Positions 30,363-43,207 of a DNA stretch of 64,000 bases are shown here, piece after piece. The DNA comes from Nissabacter sp. SGAir0207 (GTDB lineage Bacteria > Pseudomonadota > Gammaproteobacteria > Enterobacterales > Enterobacteriaceae). Position numbers and translations under genes: made by a program. How positions within the stretch are numbered: position 1 is the first letter of the stretch; each line of letters opens with the position of its first letter. The DNA is taken from assembly GCF_005491205.1 (NCBI RefSeq), contig NZ_CP028035.1:3596001-3660000 (forward strand), in the 5' to 3' direction. The notes under the pieces were generated by a model that searched no databases, was not told where the DNA came from, and saw only the letters and a list, made by a program, of their open reading frames with translations.

Positions 30363-31064
30363 TCAGAGGAAGGAGAAGGCATCGCCAAACATTTGGGCAG
30401 CAACAGCCCCGCGCTCATTGCAGAAGCGCTCACGCGCAATTTTCGCCATCTCAAAGCGGCCCGCGATGTAGATATCATGGCCAGCCAGCGAGGCGTGATC
30501 CTGCAACACCGCGCTCAGCACGGTGCCAGTGCGCCCCTGCCAATCCTCGGCAGGCTGCTCCACCACCGGAATGACTTTCAGGTTCGGGTACTGCACGCTC
30601 AGCGCTTCCAGCTCGTTCAGGTCATACAAATGTGACAGCTCGCGCCCGCCCCAGTAGATGGAGATGTCGCGCCCCGGCTGCTGCTCCAGCGCGGTGATCA
30701 GGATCGAGCGCGCATAGGAGAAGCCGGTGCCGCCAGCGATCAGGATCAGCGGGCGGGTGCTGTCGTCGCGCAGCCAGGCATCGCCATGCGGAATGTCCAC
30801 GTTAATGGCGCGCTCTTGCAGGATGCGATCCATCACCGCCATCGCATACAGGTTCAGCTCGGATGCGCCAATGTGCAGCTCAATATAGGCGTTTTCCGCT
30901 GGGGTGGACGCGATGGAGAACGGGCGCTTGTCACGCTCATCCATCACCACCATCAAATATTGCCCGGCGCGGAAAGTCACCGGCGTTTCAGGCACCAGCC
31001 TGACCCGGTATACGGTATCGGTAATGGCCTCTACGGAGGCCACTGTACAGCTTAATATCGTCAT
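30363..31064 (-). CDS. fre: NAD(P)H-flavin reductase
   Basis: Reduces free flavins with NAD(P)H; supplies FMNH2 to UbiD/UbiX chemistry and reduces ferric iron indirectly. From the ATG at 31064 ([19 protein letters not shown]) it is 233 residues, equal to E. coli Fre; the open frame extends seven codons upstream without family support. Flavin-site segment [20 protein letters not shown] and nucleotide-binding [12 protein letters not shown] are intact. It follows ubiD by 47 bases in the same direction. Confidence 0.96.
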   Translation of the reverse strand: MTILSCTVASVEAITDTVYRVRLVPETPVTFRAGQYLMVVMDERDKRPFSIASTPAENAYIELHIGASELNLYAMAVMDRILQERAINVDIPHGDAWLRDDSTRPLILIAGGTGFSYARSILITALEQQPGRDISIYWGGRELSHLYDLNELEALSVQYPNLKVIPVVEQPAEDWQGRTGTVLSAVLQDHASLAGHDIYIAGRFEMAKIARERFCNERGAVAAQMFGDAFSFL

Positions 31065-31111
31065 GCGTTCCCTCTGTCGGGTCAATAGTGCAACACTAAG
31101 GAGAGGCCGGC

Positions 31112-32599
31112 CTAGCGCCCCGGCTTCCTGTCACTGAAAATCGCCAGCTCGTCCCAGATGGCATCCACGCGGGCGGTCACCGCCGGGTCTTTGACGATCG
31201 GGCGGCCCCACTCGCGCTGGGTTTCGCCTGGCCACTTGTTGGTAGCGTCAAGGCCCATCTTCGAGCCGAGGCCCGACACCGGTGAGGCGAAATCGAGATA
31301 GTCGATGGGGGTGTTTTCCACCAGCACCGTATCACGCGCTGGGTCCATGCGGGTGGTGATGGCCCAGATCACATCATTCCAGTCGCGGGCATTAACATCA
31401 TCGTCACACACGATAACAAACTTGGTGTACATAAACTGCCGTAAAAATGACCATACACCCATCATTACGCGCTTGGCATGGCCAGCGTACTGTTTTTTCA
31501 TCGTCACCACCGCCATACGGTAGGAGCACCCCTCCGGCGGCAGGTAGAAATCGACGATCTCCGGGAACTGTTTTTGCAGGATCGGCACGAACACTTCATT
31601 CAGCGCCACGCCCAGCACCGCCGGCTCATCCGGCGGGCGGCCGGTGTAGGTCGAGTGGTAGATGGCATTCTTGCGCTGGGTGATGTGGGTGACGGTGAAA
31701 ACCGGGAAGTGATCGACCTCATTGTAGTAGCCGGTGTGGTCGCCATACGGCCCTTCGGGCGCCAGCTCCTGCGGATCGATATACCCTTCCAGCACAATCT
31801 CGGCGCTGGCCGGCACTTCCAAATCGTTGGAGAGGCACTTCACCACTTCGGTCTTGTTGCCGCGCAGTAGCCCGGCAAAGGCATATTCAGAGAGGGTATC
31901 TGGCACCGGCGTTACCGCGCCGAGGATGGTGGCCGGATCGGCACCCAGCGCCACTGACACCGGGAAACGCTGGCCGGGGTTGGCCTGGCACCACTCCTGG
32001 AAATCGAGCGCGCCGCCCCGGTGGGAGAGCCAACGCATGATCAGCTTGTTACGGCCCAGCACCTGCTGACGATAGATGCCGAGGTTCTGGCGCTCCTTGT
32101 GCGGGCCACGGGTGACGGTCAGGCCCCAGGTCACCAGCGGCGCGGCATCCTCCGGCCAGCAGTGCATTACCGGGATGCGGCTCAGATCGACCGCATCGCC
32201 CTCCCACACCTGCTCCTGACAGGGCGCGTTGCCCTGGCGCTTGGTCGGCATGTTCAGCACCTGCTTGAACTTCGGCACCTTGTCGAACAGGTCGCGGAAG
32301 CCCTTCGGCGGCTCCGGCTCTTTCAGGAATGCCAGCAACTTACCGACTTCACGCAGCGCGCTGACCTCCTCTTGCCCCATACCCAACGCCACCCGCTTCG
32401 GCGTGCCGAACAGGTTGCACAGTACCGGCATCTGGTAGCCCTTCGGGTTCTCGAATAACAGCGCCGGGCCACCGGCACGCAGGGTGCGATCGGCAATCTC
32501 GGTCATTTCCAGGTAGGGGTCGATGGGCTGGCTGATGCGTTTGAGTTCGCCCCGCTGCTCGAGCAAGGCGATAAAGTCACGTAAATCCCGGTATTTCAT
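31112..32599 (-). CDS. ubiD: 4-hydroxy-3-polyprenylbenzoate decarboxylase
   Basis: Prenylated-FMN-dependent decarboxylase of ubiquinone synthesis; needs UbiX to make the cofactor. It is 495 residues (E. coli 497). Conserved segments include [20 protein letters not shown] and, near the active site, [20 protein letters not shown], with the catalytic Glu region [12 protein letters not shown]. It lies upstream of fre, the E. coli order. Confidence 0.97.
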   Translation of the reverse strand: MKYRDLRDFIALLEQRGELKRISQPIDPYLEMTEIADRTLRAGGPALLFENPKGYQMPVLCNLFGTPKRVALGMGQEEVSALREVGKLLAFLKEPEPPKGFRDLFDKVPKFKQVLNMPTKRQGNAPCQEQVWEGDAVDLSRIPVMHCWPEDAAPLVTWGLTVTRGPHKERQNLGIYRQQVLGRNKLIMRWLSHRGGALDFQEWCQANPGQRFPVSVALGADPATILGAVTPVPDTLSEYAFAGLLRGNKTEVVKCLSNDLEVPASAEIVLEGYIDPQELAPEGPYGDHTGYYNEVDHFPVFTVTHITQRKNAIYHSTYTGRPPDEPAVLGVALNEVFVPILQKQFPEIVDFYLPPEGCSYRMAVVTMKKQYAGHAKRVMMGVWSFLRQFMYTKFVIVCDDDVNARDWNDVIWAITTRMDPARDTVLVENTPIDYLDFASPVSGLGSKMGLDATNKWPGETQREWGRPIVKDPAVTARVDAIWDELAIFSDRKPGR

Positions 32600-32668
32600 G
32601 CTGATCCACAGTATTTGATACTGATAATTATTGTCGTCAGTGAGAGGGCATTATAGGCGCTATCGAGG

Positions 32669-32700
32669 GGGGATGCTGCAATTTTGTTGCAGCATTCCCC
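32669..32700. repeat. Stem-loop between ubiD and pepE
   Basis: Perfect 9-bp arms ATGCTGCAA / TTGCAGCAT (32673-32681 and 32687-32695), extended by GGGG/CCCC around one unpaired base. It lies just after the pepE stop. No U-run follows on the minus strand, so it is a poor intrinsic terminator but may protect the pepE mRNA 3' end. Confidence 0.6.
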
Positions 32701-32713
32701 GCCCCGCTGGCCG

Positions 32714-33436
32714 TCAGCAGCCGAAGGGCACCAGCCCGGCCAACGCCTGTGCGTCATGGTGTTCAGTGGCGGCGCGGCCGTGGCGGAACAGTTTGTAGCC
32801 CTCGCCACGCGCGCTGAAGTACTCCAGACGGTTGCCGCTCACCTGCAGCAGGCTCCCCTCGCGCAGGCCGATGACGCTCTCTGACGGGTTGACGGCGCAG
32901 AACTCCGCGATGCGTTCATCGCGCGTCTCGCCCATATGCCCCTCGGGATGGGTATCGATGTAGTGCGGGTTGATCTGCACCGGGAACAGCCCCAGCGCTG
33001 GCAGCACCACGTTGTTGCGTACTGGCATGTCATTGGTGGTGCGGATGGAGGGGGTCGCCACGTTGCAGCCAGCGCTCCAGCCGATGTAGGGGGTGCCGCG
33101 CTCGCGCACTGCCTGCTGGATCGGCACAATCAGGCTGTGCTCATGCAGCATCTGGTTCAGCATCCAGGTGTTGCCGCCGCAGACAATGATGCACTGGGCG
33201 TGGCTGAGCGCCTCGGCCGGGCTGCCAGCGTGGTGGATGCTACTGACGCGGATGCCGAGCGCCGCCTCCAGCTCCTGCGCCCGCTGGCTGTAGTCGCCCC
33301 GGATCAGCGCATACGGGATCAGGATGGCCGACTCCACGCCCCGGCGGGCAATCATCTCCGCCAGCCGCTCATGCGCATAGCCCAGCAGCCGGTCATCCCC
33401 GGCCAATTTTCCATTGCTCAGCAGAAACAGCTCCAT
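32714..33436 (-). CDS. pepE: Alpha-aspartyl dipeptidase PepE
   Basis: Serine peptidase of family S51 that hydrolyses Asp-X dipeptides in the cytoplasm. From the ATG at 33436 (MELFLLSNGKLAG) it is 240 residues, against 229 in E. coli. GAGGG lies eight bases upstream of this ATG; an in-frame ATG five codons earlier overlaps that site. The nucleophile Ser121 is in YIGWSAGCN, with Asp136 (RTTNDMP) and His158 (INPHY) completing the expected active site. In E. coli pepE is elsewhere; here it sits between ubiD and rfaH. Confidence 0.93.
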   Translation of the reverse strand: MELFLLSNGKLAGDDRLLGYAHERLAEMIARRGVESAILIPYALIRGDYSQRAQELEAALGIRVSSIHHAGSPAEALSHAQCIIVCGGNTWMLNQMLHEHSLIVPIQQAVRERGTPYIGWSAGCNVATPSIRTTNDMPVRNNVVLPALGLFPVQINPHYIDTHPEGHMGETRDERIAEFCAVNPSESVIGLREGSLLQVSGNRLEYFSARGEGYKLFRHGRAATEHHDAQALAGLVPFGC

Positions 33437-33662
33437 TTTCATCGCCCTCATCTTATCAATCGTGACAGCAAGAGAGCCGTGCAGAGGGCCACTCCTTGGA
33501 AAGGTGCGCCTGCCCGGCCGGTTCCCCCTACGTTAATGGAAATCGCCCCGCGCCGCACCTTACCGCGATCAACGACGCGCGCCGCGCCACATCCGGCCGC
33601 TGCTATTTATCCGCCATGGCTTTTGCTATGCTTGCTTCCATAGCAGAAAGGCGTGTGAAACT

Positions 33663-34151
33663 ATGGAATCTTGGTACTTATTGTATTGCAAGCGCGGACA
33701 GCTCCTGCGCGCGAAAGCGCACCTGGAACGGCAGGCCGTCAATTGCCTCAGCCCAATGATCACCTTTGAAAAGATGGTCAGAGGACGCCGTACCGCCGTC
33801 AGTGAGCCGCTCTTCCCGAACTACATGTTCGTCGAGTTTGACCCGGCGCGCATTCACACGACCACCATCAGCGCGACGCGCGGCGTCAGCCACTTTATCC
33901 GTTTCGGTAACCAGCCGGTGATTGTCAGCCCGACGGTGATTGGCGAACTGGCGCGCCAGCCGACACAAACGGTCAGTGACCCTGACATGCCGCAGCCCGG
34001 CGACAAAGTGTTGATCACCGATGGCGTGTTTGAGGGGCTTCAGGCCATCTACACCGAGCCGGATGGCGAGGCGCGTTCGATGCTGCTGCTGACGCTGCTC
34101 AACAAACAGGTGCACCAGAGCCTCGACAACCGCCAGTTTCACAAGCTGTGA
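33663..34151 (+). CDS. rfaH: Transcription antitermination protein RfaH
   Basis: NusG paralogue recruited to ops-bearing operons (LPS core, O-antigen, capsule, conjugation) that suppresses Rho termination and helps ribosome loading. It is 162 residues, exactly the E. coli length. The NGN domain begins [20 protein letters not shown], the polymerase-contact motif [10 protein letters not shown] is present, and the C-terminal domain that refolds from hairpin to KOW barrel ([20 protein letters not shown]) is intact. It is monocistronic and ends in a strong terminator. Confidence 0.98.
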   Translation: MESWYLLYCKRGQLLRAKAHLERQAVNCLSPMITFEKMVRGRRTAVSEPLFPNYMFVEFDPARIHTTTISATRGVSHFIRFGNQPVIVSPTVIGELARQPTQTVSDPDMPQPGDKVLITDGVFEGLQAIYTEPDGEARSMLLLTLLNKQVHQSLDNRQFHKL

Positions 34152-34166
34152 CGGTGTTCAGGCAAT

Positions 34167-34197
34167 AAAAAAGGCACGCCGGAGCGTGCCTTTTTTG
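34167..34197. terminator. Bidirectional terminator between rfaH and hemB
   Basis: AAAAAAGGCACGC, loop CGGA, GCGTGCCTTTTTT: a symmetric A/T-flanked stem that can terminate rfaH (plus) and the converging hemB (minus). Confidence 0.92.
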
Positions 34198-34207
34198 ATC
34201 GCGCGGT

Positions 34208-36027
<1,820 letters not shown>

Positions 36028-36039
36028 CAGGGTGTCCAA

Positions 36040-36065
36040 AACAGAAGCCGCCCTGTAAGGGCGGC
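36040..36065 (-). terminator. Possible tatABC terminator
   Basis: Minus strand: GCCGCCC, five-base loop, GGGCGGC, then TTCTGTTTT. It lies about 20 bases after the tatC stop and directly before tatD. The T-run is imperfect, so it probably reduces rather than stops transcription into tatD. Confidence 0.5.
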
Positions 36066-36084
36066 CTGGTCAATCGTCAGCGCC

Positions 36085-36852
36085 TTACGGCGCGCTGGAT
36101 GAGGAGTCTGACTCATCATCAAGGGGATCGCGGCGTTTGCCCACGTAGTAGCGGCCAAAGAATACGCCGATCTCAAACAGCAAATACATCGGGATCGCCA
36201 ACAGCGTCTGGGAAAAGACATCCGGCGGCGTCAGCAGCATCCCCACCACAAAGGCACCCACCAGCACGTAGGGGCGCTTAGCCTTCAGGTCTTCCGGCGT
36301 GGTCACCCCGCTCCAGCAGAGCAGGACAATCGCAATCGGCACCTCAAACGACACCCCAAACGCCATAAACAGCGCCATGACAAAATCGAGGTAGTTATTG
36401 ATGTCAGTAGCAATCAGGACGCCGGCTGGCGCGGTTTTGGCGAAAAAGCCAAACGCCAGCGGGAAGACGATAAAGTAGGCAAATGCCATCCCCATATAGA
36501 ACAACAGGGTGCTGGAGAACAGCAACGGCATCATCAGGCGGCGCTCGTGCTTATAGAGCGCCGGCGCGATGAAGGCCCACACCTGATACAGGATGATCGG
36601 GGCGGAGAGAAACACCGACACGATCATGGTCAGCTTGATCGGCGTAAAGAAGGGCGAAGCCACATCTGTTGCGATCATACTGGCGCCATTCGGCATCTGT
36701 TTAATTAATGGTGCGGAAACTAATTGGTAAATGTCATTGGAGAAATAGGCCAATGCCAGAAATACAACCAGTACAGCAATGATGCAGTTCAGCAGGCGCT
36801 TACGCAGCTCAATCAGGTGGCTGATAAGCGGCTGGGTATCTTCAACAGCCAT
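36085..36852 (-). CDS. tatC: Sec-independent translocase subunit TatC
   Basis: Inner-membrane receptor that recognises twin-arginine signal peptides. It is 255 residues with six transmembrane helices. The conserved cytoplasmic N-terminus [16 protein letters not shown] and the periplasmic/loop segment [17 protein letters not shown] are present, including the Glu needed for signal-peptide binding (GVSFEVPIA). It follows tatB by three bases in the tatABC operon. Confidence 0.98.
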   Translation of the reverse strand: MAVEDTQPLISHLIELRKRLLNCIIAVLVVFLALAYFSNDIYQLVSAPLIKQMPNGASMIATDVASPFFTPIKLTMIVSVFLSAPIILYQVWAFIAPALYKHERRLMMPLLFSSTLLFYMGMAFAYFIVFPLAFGFFAKTAPAGVLIATDINNYLDFVMALFMAFGVSFEVPIAIVLLCWSGVTTPEDLKAKRPYVLVGAFVVGMLLTPPDVFSQTLLAIPMYLLFEIGVFFGRYYVGKRRDPLDDESDSSSSAP

Positions 36853-36855
36853 GTT

Positions 36856-37413
36856 TTAACGATCGCCCGTTGGTTGAGGAGAAGAGGCCGACTCGGCCGG
36901 TGCCGCCGCTGGGGCTGGCGCGTTGACTTCAGGTTTGGTTGCTGGAGCCGGCGCGTCAGCCTTGGTCAGGGTAACCGGTGCCGCTGGGGCGGGCGCGGCG
37001 GGCGCTTTCGCCGGGGCGCTGGCGACGGTCGCTGCCTCCGCGGGCGTCACGCCATCATGGATGGCTTCCGGATCGGTCAGCACCGGATTGTGGATGGTCT
37101 GCGCCACCTCGTCCACGCCCTCTTTGTACCCGCGCTTCATCGATTCGGCCGCCTCTTTCAGCTCCTCCATCGACGTCTTCAGCTCCGGGGTGAGGTTCTT
37201 CAGCCCAGCCTCTTCAGCCTTCTTCAGGCTGTCCTGCAGCTCCTGCAACTTCAGCTCCTGCGACAACTCGTTCTGGACAGAGGCTGCCAGCGAGCGCAAG
37301 GTGCGGATCCATCCCGCCACTGTTCTGACTGCCACCGGCAACCGTTCTGGCCCAAGCACCACCAGACCAATCACCAGCACCAGCAACAGTTCACTAAATC
37401 CAATATCGAACAC
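36856..37413 (-). CDS. tatB: Sec-independent translocase subunit TatB
   Basis: Partner of TatC in the twin-arginine receptor complex. It is 185 residues. The N-terminal transmembrane helix and hinge ([20 protein letters not shown], then GPERLP) are followed by an amphipathic helix and a charged coiled-coil region to about residue 90. The C-terminal ninety residues are a low-complexity Ala/Pro-rich tail, typical of enterobacterial TatB and poorly conserved. Three bases separate it from tatA. Confidence 0.97.
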   Translation of the reverse strand: MFDIGFSELLLVLVIGLVVLGPERLPVAVRTVAGWIRTLRSLAASVQNELSQELKLQELQDSLKKAEEAGLKNLTPELKTSMEELKEAAESMKRGYKEGVDEVAQTIHNPVLTDPEAIHDGVTPAEAATVASAPAKAPAAPAPAAPVTLTKADAPAPATKPEVNAPAPAAAPAESASSPQPTGDR

Positions 37414-37416
37414 GGT

Positions 37417-37677
37417 TTACACCTGCTCTTTGTCTTTGCTCTTGGCCTCGTCTGACTTCACCTGCGTCGGTTTGTCAGTCAGGGTTTTGGTAAAGTCAGC
37501 GTCATTGGAGGAGTGTTCAGATTTTGCGGCGGGAGTCTGGTCATCGCCCATGGCTTTCTTGAAGCCCTTGATTGACGTCCCCAAGTCTGAACCCAGATTA
37601 CGCAGTTTGTTGGTACCAAACAGCAAAACCACGATCACTGCGATAATCAGTAACTGCCAAATGCTAATGCCACCCAT
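37417..37677 (-). CDS. tatA: Sec-independent translocase subunit TatA
   Basis: Pore-forming or membrane-thinning subunit of the Tat system, present in many copies. It is 86 residues: a transmembrane helix ([20 protein letters not shown]), the FGTNKL hinge, an amphipathic helix ([18 protein letters not shown]) and a charged C-terminal tail ([12 protein letters not shown]). It is the first gene of tatABC, 77 bases after ubiB. Confidence 0.97.
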   Translation of the reverse strand: MGGISIWQLLIIAVIVVLLFGTNKLRNLGSDLGTSIKGFKKAMGDDQTPAAKSEHSSNDADFTKTLTDKPTQVKSDEAKSKDKEQV

Positions 37678-37754
37678 CGTATTTACCTCTCAGAGTCTGG
37701 GAAAAAATCATACTGCCGCATTATACGGCAGCTTTGTAAGCTTTCCTGCTAAAT

Positions 37755-39389
37755 TCACTTGCCGGCACGCTGCCAGCCAAGTAGCCAGGCAATCACACCG
37801 CCGACCATCAGCCAGGCCGGGTAGGTCTCCTGATCGCCCACCAGCATGATGGTGCCGCTCAACAGCAGCGTCGCGCCAATGCCAAACAGATAGCGCGACT
37901 GGCCGTTACGCACCCGATGCTCACGCAGCTCGGCGGAGATCTTCTCCACGCTGTGGTGTAGCTGGCGATTGCGTTGCAGGTTCTCGTACACCAGATCCGG
38001 CAGCTCAGGCAGCTTTTCGGCCCAGAACGGCGCTTTCTGCTTGAAGGCGCGAACCATCGCCGGCAGGCCGACTTGGTCATGCAGCCAATTCTCCAGGAAG
38101 GGCTTGGCGGTGGTCCAGAGATCCAGCTGCGGGTAGAGCTGGCGGCCCAGCCCCTCCACGTAGAGCAGGGTCTTTTGCAACAGCACCAGTTGCGGCTGCA
38201 CTTCCATATTAAACCGGCGGGCGGTGTTAAACAGGTTAAGCAGCACATTCCCGAAGGAGATATCAGCCAGCGGCTTCTCAAAGATCGGCTCACACACCGT
38301 GCGGATGGCGAACTCAAAATCTTCGACGTTGGTGTCCGGCGGCACCCAGCCGGAATCCACGTGCAGCTCCGCCACCCGGCGGTAGTCGCGATTGAAGAAG
38401 GCGATGAAGTTCTCCGCCAGATAGCGTTTGTCCGCCTTGTTCAGTGAGCCAACGATGCCACAGTCGATGCCGATATAGAGCGGATCGTCCGGGTGTTCAT
38501 AGCTGACAAAGATGTTGCCGGGGTGCATGTCCGCATGGAAGAAGCTGTCACGGAACACCTGGGTGAAGAAGACCTGCACCCCACGCTCCGCCAGCAGCTT
38601 CATGTTGGTGCCCTGCGCCAGCAGGGTCGGCACGTCCGATACCGGGATGCCGTAGATGCGCTCCAGCACCAGCACCGTTTCGCGGCAGTAGTCGGAGTAG
38701 ACCTCCGGCACGTAGAGCATGTTGCTGCCGTCAAAGTTGCGACGCAGTTGGATGGAGTTGGCCGCCTCGCGCAGCAGGTTCAGCTCATCGAGCAGGGTCT
38801 TCTCATACTCGCGCACCACCTCAATCGGCCGCAGGCGGCGGCCATCGGGCAGCAGTTTCGGCAACCAGCCAGCCAGACGGTTCATCAGGCGCATATCGGC
38901 CTTGATCACCGGCAGGATGTCCGGGCGGATCACCTTCACGACCACCTCTTTGCCATTCTCCTTCAGGCGGGCGGTGTGCACCTGCGCGATGGAGGCGGAG
39001 GCCAGGGCCTTCTCGTCGAAGTCCTCAAACCAGGTCTCCAGCGGGCCACCCAGCGCCTCTTCAATGTGGCGGCGGGCGCGGCGGCCATCAAAGGGCGGCA
39101 CCCGATCCTGCAACAGTGCCAGCTCATCAGCGATCAGCGGCGGGAACAGGTCGCGACGGGTGGACATCATCTGCCCAAACTTGATCCAGACCGGCCCCAG
39201 CTCCTGCATTGCCAGACGCAAACGCACGCCCAGCTGCTTGTCTTTGTGGCGGTTGGGCATCCAGAACAGCAGCCGCCGGCCAAAGCGCAGCGGCAGCGTC
39301 AGGCGCATCCGGGGAATAAGCTCATCCAGACCGTAGCTCAGGAAGACGCGGACAATCAGGTAGAGGCGGCAGAGTTCACCAGGGGTCAT
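37755..39389 (-). CDS. ubiB: Ubiquinone biosynthesis protein UbiB
   Basis: Atypical ADCK/ABC1-family kinase-like ATPase needed for ubiquinone assembly, probably helping hydrophobic intermediates move. It is 544 residues. The family KxGQ motif is in [16 protein letters not shown], with the Ala-rich loop [10 protein letters not shown], the catalytic-like segment [12 protein letters not shown] and the metal site [10 protein letters not shown]. Two C-terminal transmembrane helices anchor it to the inner membrane. Four-base overlap with ubiJ. Confidence 0.97.
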   Translation of the reverse strand: MTPGELCRLYLIVRVFLSYGLDELIPRMRLTLPLRFGRRLLFWMPNRHKDKQLGVRLRLAMQELGPVWIKFGQMMSTRRDLFPPLIADELALLQDRVPPFDGRRARRHIEEALGGPLETWFEDFDEKALASASIAQVHTARLKENGKEVVVKVIRPDILPVIKADMRLMNRLAGWLPKLLPDGRRLRPIEVVREYEKTLLDELNLLREAANSIQLRRNFDGSNMLYVPEVYSDYCRETVLVLERIYGIPVSDVPTLLAQGTNMKLLAERGVQVFFTQVFRDSFFHADMHPGNIFVSYEHPDDPLYIGIDCGIVGSLNKADKRYLAENFIAFFNRDYRRVAELHVDSGWVPPDTNVEDFEFAIRTVCEPIFEKPLADISFGNVLLNLFNTARRFNMEVQPQLVLLQKTLLYVEGLGRQLYPQLDLWTTAKPFLENWLHDQVGLPAMVRAFKQKAPFWAEKLPELPDLVYENLQRNRQLHHSVEKISAELREHRVRNGQSRYLFGIGATLLLSGTIMLVGDQETYPAWLMVGGVIAWLLGWQRAGK

Positions 39390-39994
39390 GACTTCGCCTC
39401 CAGGGTATTCAGACGGGCATCGAGGGCCTCCAGCTGGCGCGCCAGCGCATCGGCCTCTTCATTGAACCAGACCACTTCCAGCGGGCTGGGTGCCAGACGC
39501 CACTCTTCGGTCAGCGCCTCACTGAGGTGCCCCTGCTGGCGCACGAAGGAGGAGGTGAAAAATGAGAAGCCCTTGCGCGCCGCCTGCGACAGCCCTTGCG
39601 CGGCGATGTCGCCGACGTAGGGTGCCAACAGGTCAGCGGGTTCCCACTCGGCCATATCCAGCAGCGCGACCAGTCGCTGGACGACCTGCAAGTCGCCCTC
39701 CACCACCAGTTCGCCCGCGCGCATCAGTGGCGAGAGTTGCGTGCGATCGCGCAGTTTGCGCAGCACACCCAGCCGGGTGGTGACCGTGCAGTCGGCGTCG
39801 CCGGCCCACTCCCCCACCACATCCACCTGACGCTCGCTGAACACCAGCGTGATTGGGGTATCCAGCTCTTGCAGGCGAATGCGCAGGATCTTGCCAGCCA
39901 GCCGCAGCCGTGCCGCTTTCATGCTCGGTTCGCGGTAGAGCAGCCGGTTAAGGCCAGTCTCCAGCGCCGCCGTGATTAACGGGGTCAACAACAT
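39386..39994 (-). CDS. ubiJ: Ubiquinone biosynthesis accessory factor UbiJ
   Basis: SCP2-fold lipid-binding protein that, with UbiK, supports the soluble Ubi metabolon. It is 202 residues. The N-terminal SCP2 domain is about residues 15-115 and the C-terminus is a coiled coil ([21 protein letters not shown]). It sits between ubiE and ubiB with an overlap to ubiB. In E. coli the small RNA EsrE comes from the 3' part of this gene; whether it exists here cannot be judged by eye. Confidence 0.95.
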   Translation of the reverse strand: MLLTPLITAALETGLNRLLYREPSMKAARLRLAGKILRIRLQELDTPITLVFSERQVDVVGEWAGDADCTVTTRLGVLRKLRDRTQLSPLMRAGELVVEGDLQVVQRLVALLDMAEWEPADLLAPYVGDIAAQGLSQAARKGFSFFTSSFVRQQGHLSEALTEEWRLAPSPLEVVWFNEEADALARQLEALDARLNTLEAKS

Positions 39995-40006
39995 GGCATC
40001 CCCCCG

Positions 40007-40762
40007 TCAGAATTTGAAACCGCGATGTAAGGCAACAATGCCTCCAGTGAGGTTGTGGTAGCTGACGTGATCGAAGCCAGCGTCGCTCATCATCCCTTTC
40101 AGGGTCTCCTGATCGGGGTGCATACGGATTGACTCCGCCAGATAGCGGTAGCTCTCCGCATCCTGCGCCACCAGCTCGCCGATGCGCGGCAGCAGGTGGA
40201 AGGAGTAGGCGTCATAGGCCTTGTTCAGCGGCTCCAGCACGGGCTTGGAGAACTCCAGCACCAGCAGGCGGCCGCCCGGCTTCAGCACGCGGAACATGGA
40301 GCGCAGCGCCTTCTCTTTTTCGGTGACGTTGCGCAAGCCGAAGGAGATGGTGATGCAATCAAAGTAGTTGTCCGGGAAGGGCAGTGCCTCGGCGTTGGCC
40401 TGCACGTAGCTGACGTTGCCGACCACGCCCAGATTGCGCAGCTTCTCGCGGCCCATTTTCAGCATGGAGTCATTGATGTCTGCCAGCACCACCTCACCGG
40501 TGTCACCCACCAGACGGGAGAACTTCGCCGTCAGGTCGCCGGTGCCACCGGCCAGGTCCAGCACCCGTTGGCCGCGGCGCACGCCGCTGCAATCGATGGT
40601 GAAACGTTTCCAGATGCGGTGGATGCCGAACGACATCAGGTCGTTCATCAGGTCATATTTCGCTGCCACCGAGTGGAATACCTCTGCCACCATGCCCGCT
40701 TTTTCATCTTTCGCCACGGTGCGGAAACCGAAGTGTGTGGTTTCCTGGTTCTGATCTACCAT
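40007..40762 (-). CDS. ubiE: Ubiquinone/menaquinone C-methyltransferase UbiE
   Basis: SAM-dependent methyltransferase that acts on both ubiquinone and menaquinone precursors. It is 251 residues, equal to E. coli. The SAM-binding loop [18 protein letters not shown], the acidic ADINDSML motif and the UbiE signature [20 protein letters not shown] are intact. It is the first of ubiE-ubiJ-ubiB, only 17 bases after rmuC. Confidence 0.98.
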   Translation of the reverse strand: MVDQNQETTHFGFRTVAKDEKAGMVAEVFHSVAAKYDLMNDLMSFGIHRIWKRFTIDCSGVRRGQRVLDLAGGTGDLTAKFSRLVGDTGEVVLADINDSMLKMGREKLRNLGVVGNVSYVQANAEALPFPDNYFDCITISFGLRNVTEKEKALRSMFRVLKPGGRLLVLEFSKPVLEPLNKAYDAYSFHLLPRIGELVAQDAESYRYLAESIRMHPDQETLKGMMSDAGFDHVSYHNLTGGIVALHRGFKF

Positions 40763-40779
40763 GTTTTTCTGCCCGTTTT

Positions 40780-42414
40780 TCAGTCAATCTCATGGGGGTG
40801 AGGATCACCAAACCCCGCCGGTGTCCCCGTGGTCACACCCGGGGTCGCTTCATTATGGTGCCAATTATTACGTCTGCTGCTGATTGGCGGTTGCCCCTCT
40901 GGCAGCGGATAGCCGGGCCGCTGATCCTCCTGCGGCACCTCCGGCTCTGGCCATACGCCGTCCGGCGTCTCTTCCGCCCGGGCGACGGCGGCCAGTGATG
41001 GGCTGATAGGCCGTTTTACTTCAACGCCCATGGCCCGGAAACCTTCAACCTGTCCTATAAGGTTACCACGCCCTTGTGTCAGTTTGTTCATTGCCAGCCG
41101 ATAACTTAGCTGCGCTTTGTCGAGGCTCTGGCCCATCGATTCCATGTCATCCACAAATAAGCGTAGCTTGTCATACAGGCGGGCGGCGCGTTCGGCGATG
41201 CGTTGCGCATTTTGGCTCTGCTGCTCGTAGCGCCAGAGGTTGGAGATGGTACGCAGCGCCACCAGCAGCGTGGTGGGGCTGACCAGCATGATATTGTGGC
41301 GCAACGCCTCGTTGATCAGCTCTGGCTCACGGTCAATCGCCAGCAGGAAGGCTGGCTCCACCGGAATGAACATCAGCACGTAATCGAGGCAGCGTAGGCC
41401 GGGCAGTTGCTGGTAATCCTTGCGGCCAAGCTGCCGGATATGGCCGCGCAGGGAGGCGAGATGCTCATTGAGCGCCGCTTCCCGCTCGGCGTCATCAACG
41501 CTGTTGAAGTAGCGCTCGTAGGCCACCAGCGACATTTTGGCGTCGATAACCACATCCCTCTCCTGCGGCAGGCGGACAATCACATCCGGCTGCATCCGGC
41601 TGTTGCCGTCGAGGCGGATGCTGACCTGCGTCTCATACTCATGCCCCTCGCGCAACCCAGACGCCTCCAGCACCCGGCTGAGCACCAGCTCCCCCCAGTT
41701 GCCCTGGAGTTTGTTGTCGCCCTTCAGCGCGCGGGTGAGGTTGAGCGCCTCCTGCGCCATCCGGGCATTGAGTTGTTGCAGGTTTTTGATCTCATGGGCC
41801 AGGGTGTGGCGCTCACGCGCCTCCTGGCCGAAGCCCTCCTGCACCTGGCGGCGGAAACCGTCGAGTTGCTCGCGCAGCGGCAGCAACAGCCGATCTAAAC
41901 TCTGGCGGTTCTGCTCATCCACCCGTCGGCCAGTCTGCTCAAATACCCGGTGGGCGAGTTGCTCGAACTGGGTGCTGAGGCGCTGCTCACTGTTCATCAG
42001 CAAACGCTGCTTCTCCTCGGCCGCCAGCCGGGTCTCCTCCAGCCGGATGGTCACCTCCCGCAGCTCCGCCTCCTGCATACTGTTGATTTCACGCTGGGCG
42101 CGTAGCTCCTGATTGAGCTGCTCACACTCCGCGCGCCAGTGCGCCAGTTGCTGGAGCCGCTCCTGCCCGGCGGCCACCTCGCCGTAGAGCGTCCGCAACT
42201 CCAGTTCGCTGTCTCGCAGTTGCTGGCGGGTGCGCTGCTCTTGGGTGGCGAGCGTCTGGCGCGCCTGCTGCTCCTGCGCCAGTGCCTGCTCCGCCAGTTG
42301 CAGCGCGGCGCCGTGCCGGGCCTGCCGCTGCTGGTGGCGCATGGCTGCGCAGAGCCAACCGCCGCCGAGGCCCGCCACTGCCGCCAGCAGGGTGTAAAGG
42401 ATGCTGATCTCCAT
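40780..42414 (-). CDS. rmuC: DNA recombination protein RmuC
   Basis: Membrane-anchored predicted nuclease-fold protein that limits DNA inversions and rearrangements in E. coli. From the ATG at 42414 ([20 protein letters not shown]) it is 544 residues; the frame extends seven codons upstream to a GTG without family support. It has an N-terminal transmembrane segment, a long coiled coil to about residue 190 and the RmuC core ([51 protein letters not shown]). The C-terminal 60 residues are low-complexity. Confidence 0.95.
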   Translation of the reverse strand: MEISILYTLLAAVAGLGGGWLCAAMRHQQRQARHGAALQLAEQALAQEQQARQTLATQEQRTRQQLRDSELELRTLYGEVAAGQERLQQLAHWRAECEQLNQELRAQREINSMQEAELREVTIRLEETRLAAEEKQRLLMNSEQRLSTQFEQLAHRVFEQTGRRVDEQNRQSLDRLLLPLREQLDGFRRQVQEGFGQEARERHTLAHEIKNLQQLNARMAQEALNLTRALKGDNKLQGNWGELVLSRVLEASGLREGHEYETQVSIRLDGNSRMQPDVIVRLPQERDVVIDAKMSLVAYERYFNSVDDAEREAALNEHLASLRGHIRQLGRKDYQQLPGLRCLDYVLMFIPVEPAFLLAIDREPELINEALRHNIMLVSPTTLLVALRTISNLWRYEQQSQNAQRIAERAARLYDKLRLFVDDMESMGQSLDKAQLSYRLAMNKLTQGRGNLIGQVEGFRAMGVEVKRPISPSLAAVARAEETPDGVWPEPEVPQEDQRPGYPLPEGQPPISSRRNNWHHNEATPGVTTGTPAGFGDPHPHEID

Positions 42415-42527
42415 GCCGGTTTCGCCCTCAATCACCGTGAACCTGCCACGTTAAGGAAAGTGGCGGGGCCTGTCCAGAACGCATTCTTGCGCCGGAACCC
42501 GGCTCGCAAAGATTGTGGCGACCCCGG

Positions 42528-43055
42528 TCAGAACAGCCCGCGCAGCCAGTCGATGCCAAAAGCCCCCGGCATCAGCATCAGGCTGGCCCAGATCAGCGCC
42601 GACACGCCGTTCGCCAGTTGGAAGTGCTGCTGGCGCATCCCGCACATGCCCGCCACCAGCGGCACCACTGCCCGCAAGGGGCCGATGAAGCGGCCGAAAA
42701 AGGCCCCCATCACTCCCCAGCGGGCGAAGAAGTCGTGGCCGCGCGCCAACAACTGCGGCTGGCGGGTAAAGGGCCAGAGTTGGCTGACCTGATGCTGGTA
42801 GCGATCGCCAATCCAGAAGGAGATCCAATCTCCCAAAAACGCGCCGATAGCGGCGGCCGTCCAGATCGGCCAGAAGGCCAGCCCGGCCTCGGCAATCAGT
42901 GCGCCGACGCCCAGCAAGATGAGGGTGGCGGGCACCAGCAGCGAAAGAAACGCCATCGATTCGGCGAATGCCAGTAGGAAAACCACGGGCGCGGCCCACT
43001 GCTCATGCTGGCGCACCAGCTCCAGGGTATCGGCCACGATGCTGGCAATTGTCAC
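42528..43055 (-). CDS. DedA family membrane protein
   Basis: DedA/SNARE-associated (PF09335) inner-membrane protein of 175 residues with four to five hydrophobic segments. Family features are visible: acidic FAESMAFLSLLVPAT near residue 31, GAFLGDWISFWIG near 71 and the arginine motif GRFIGPLRAVVPLVAGM. Family members act in lipid carrier and phospholipid flipping and membrane homeostasis; the substrate here is unknown. In E. coli no DedA gene lies between rmuC and udp, so this is an addition at this site. Confidence 0.88.
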   Translation of the reverse strand: MTIASIVADTLELVRQHEQWAAPVVFLLAFAESMAFLSLLVPATLILLGVGALIAEAGLAFWPIWTAAAIGAFLGDWISFWIGDRYQHQVSQLWPFTRQPQLLARGHDFFARWGVMGAFFGRFIGPLRAVVPLVAGMCGMRQQHFQLANGVSALIWASLMLMPGAFGIDWLRGLF

Positions 43056-43163
43056 AGGTCACTCCATCTGATAAACGGGCAGACCCATCAGAATACCTGC
43101 CTAACGGCCATCCTGCCTGTAACCTTGGGTAAACAAGCCTTGAGTTGTGCAAAGTTGCCGCCA

Positions 43164-43188
43164 TAAAAAAAGGGCGCCGCAGCGCCCT
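43164..43188 (-). terminator. udp terminator
   Basis: Minus strand: AGGGCGC, loop TGCG, GCGCCCT followed by TTTTTTATGG. It begins 20 bases after the udp stop. Confidence 0.9.
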
Positions 43189-43207
43189 GTTCATGTTGGC
43201 AAAGCAA

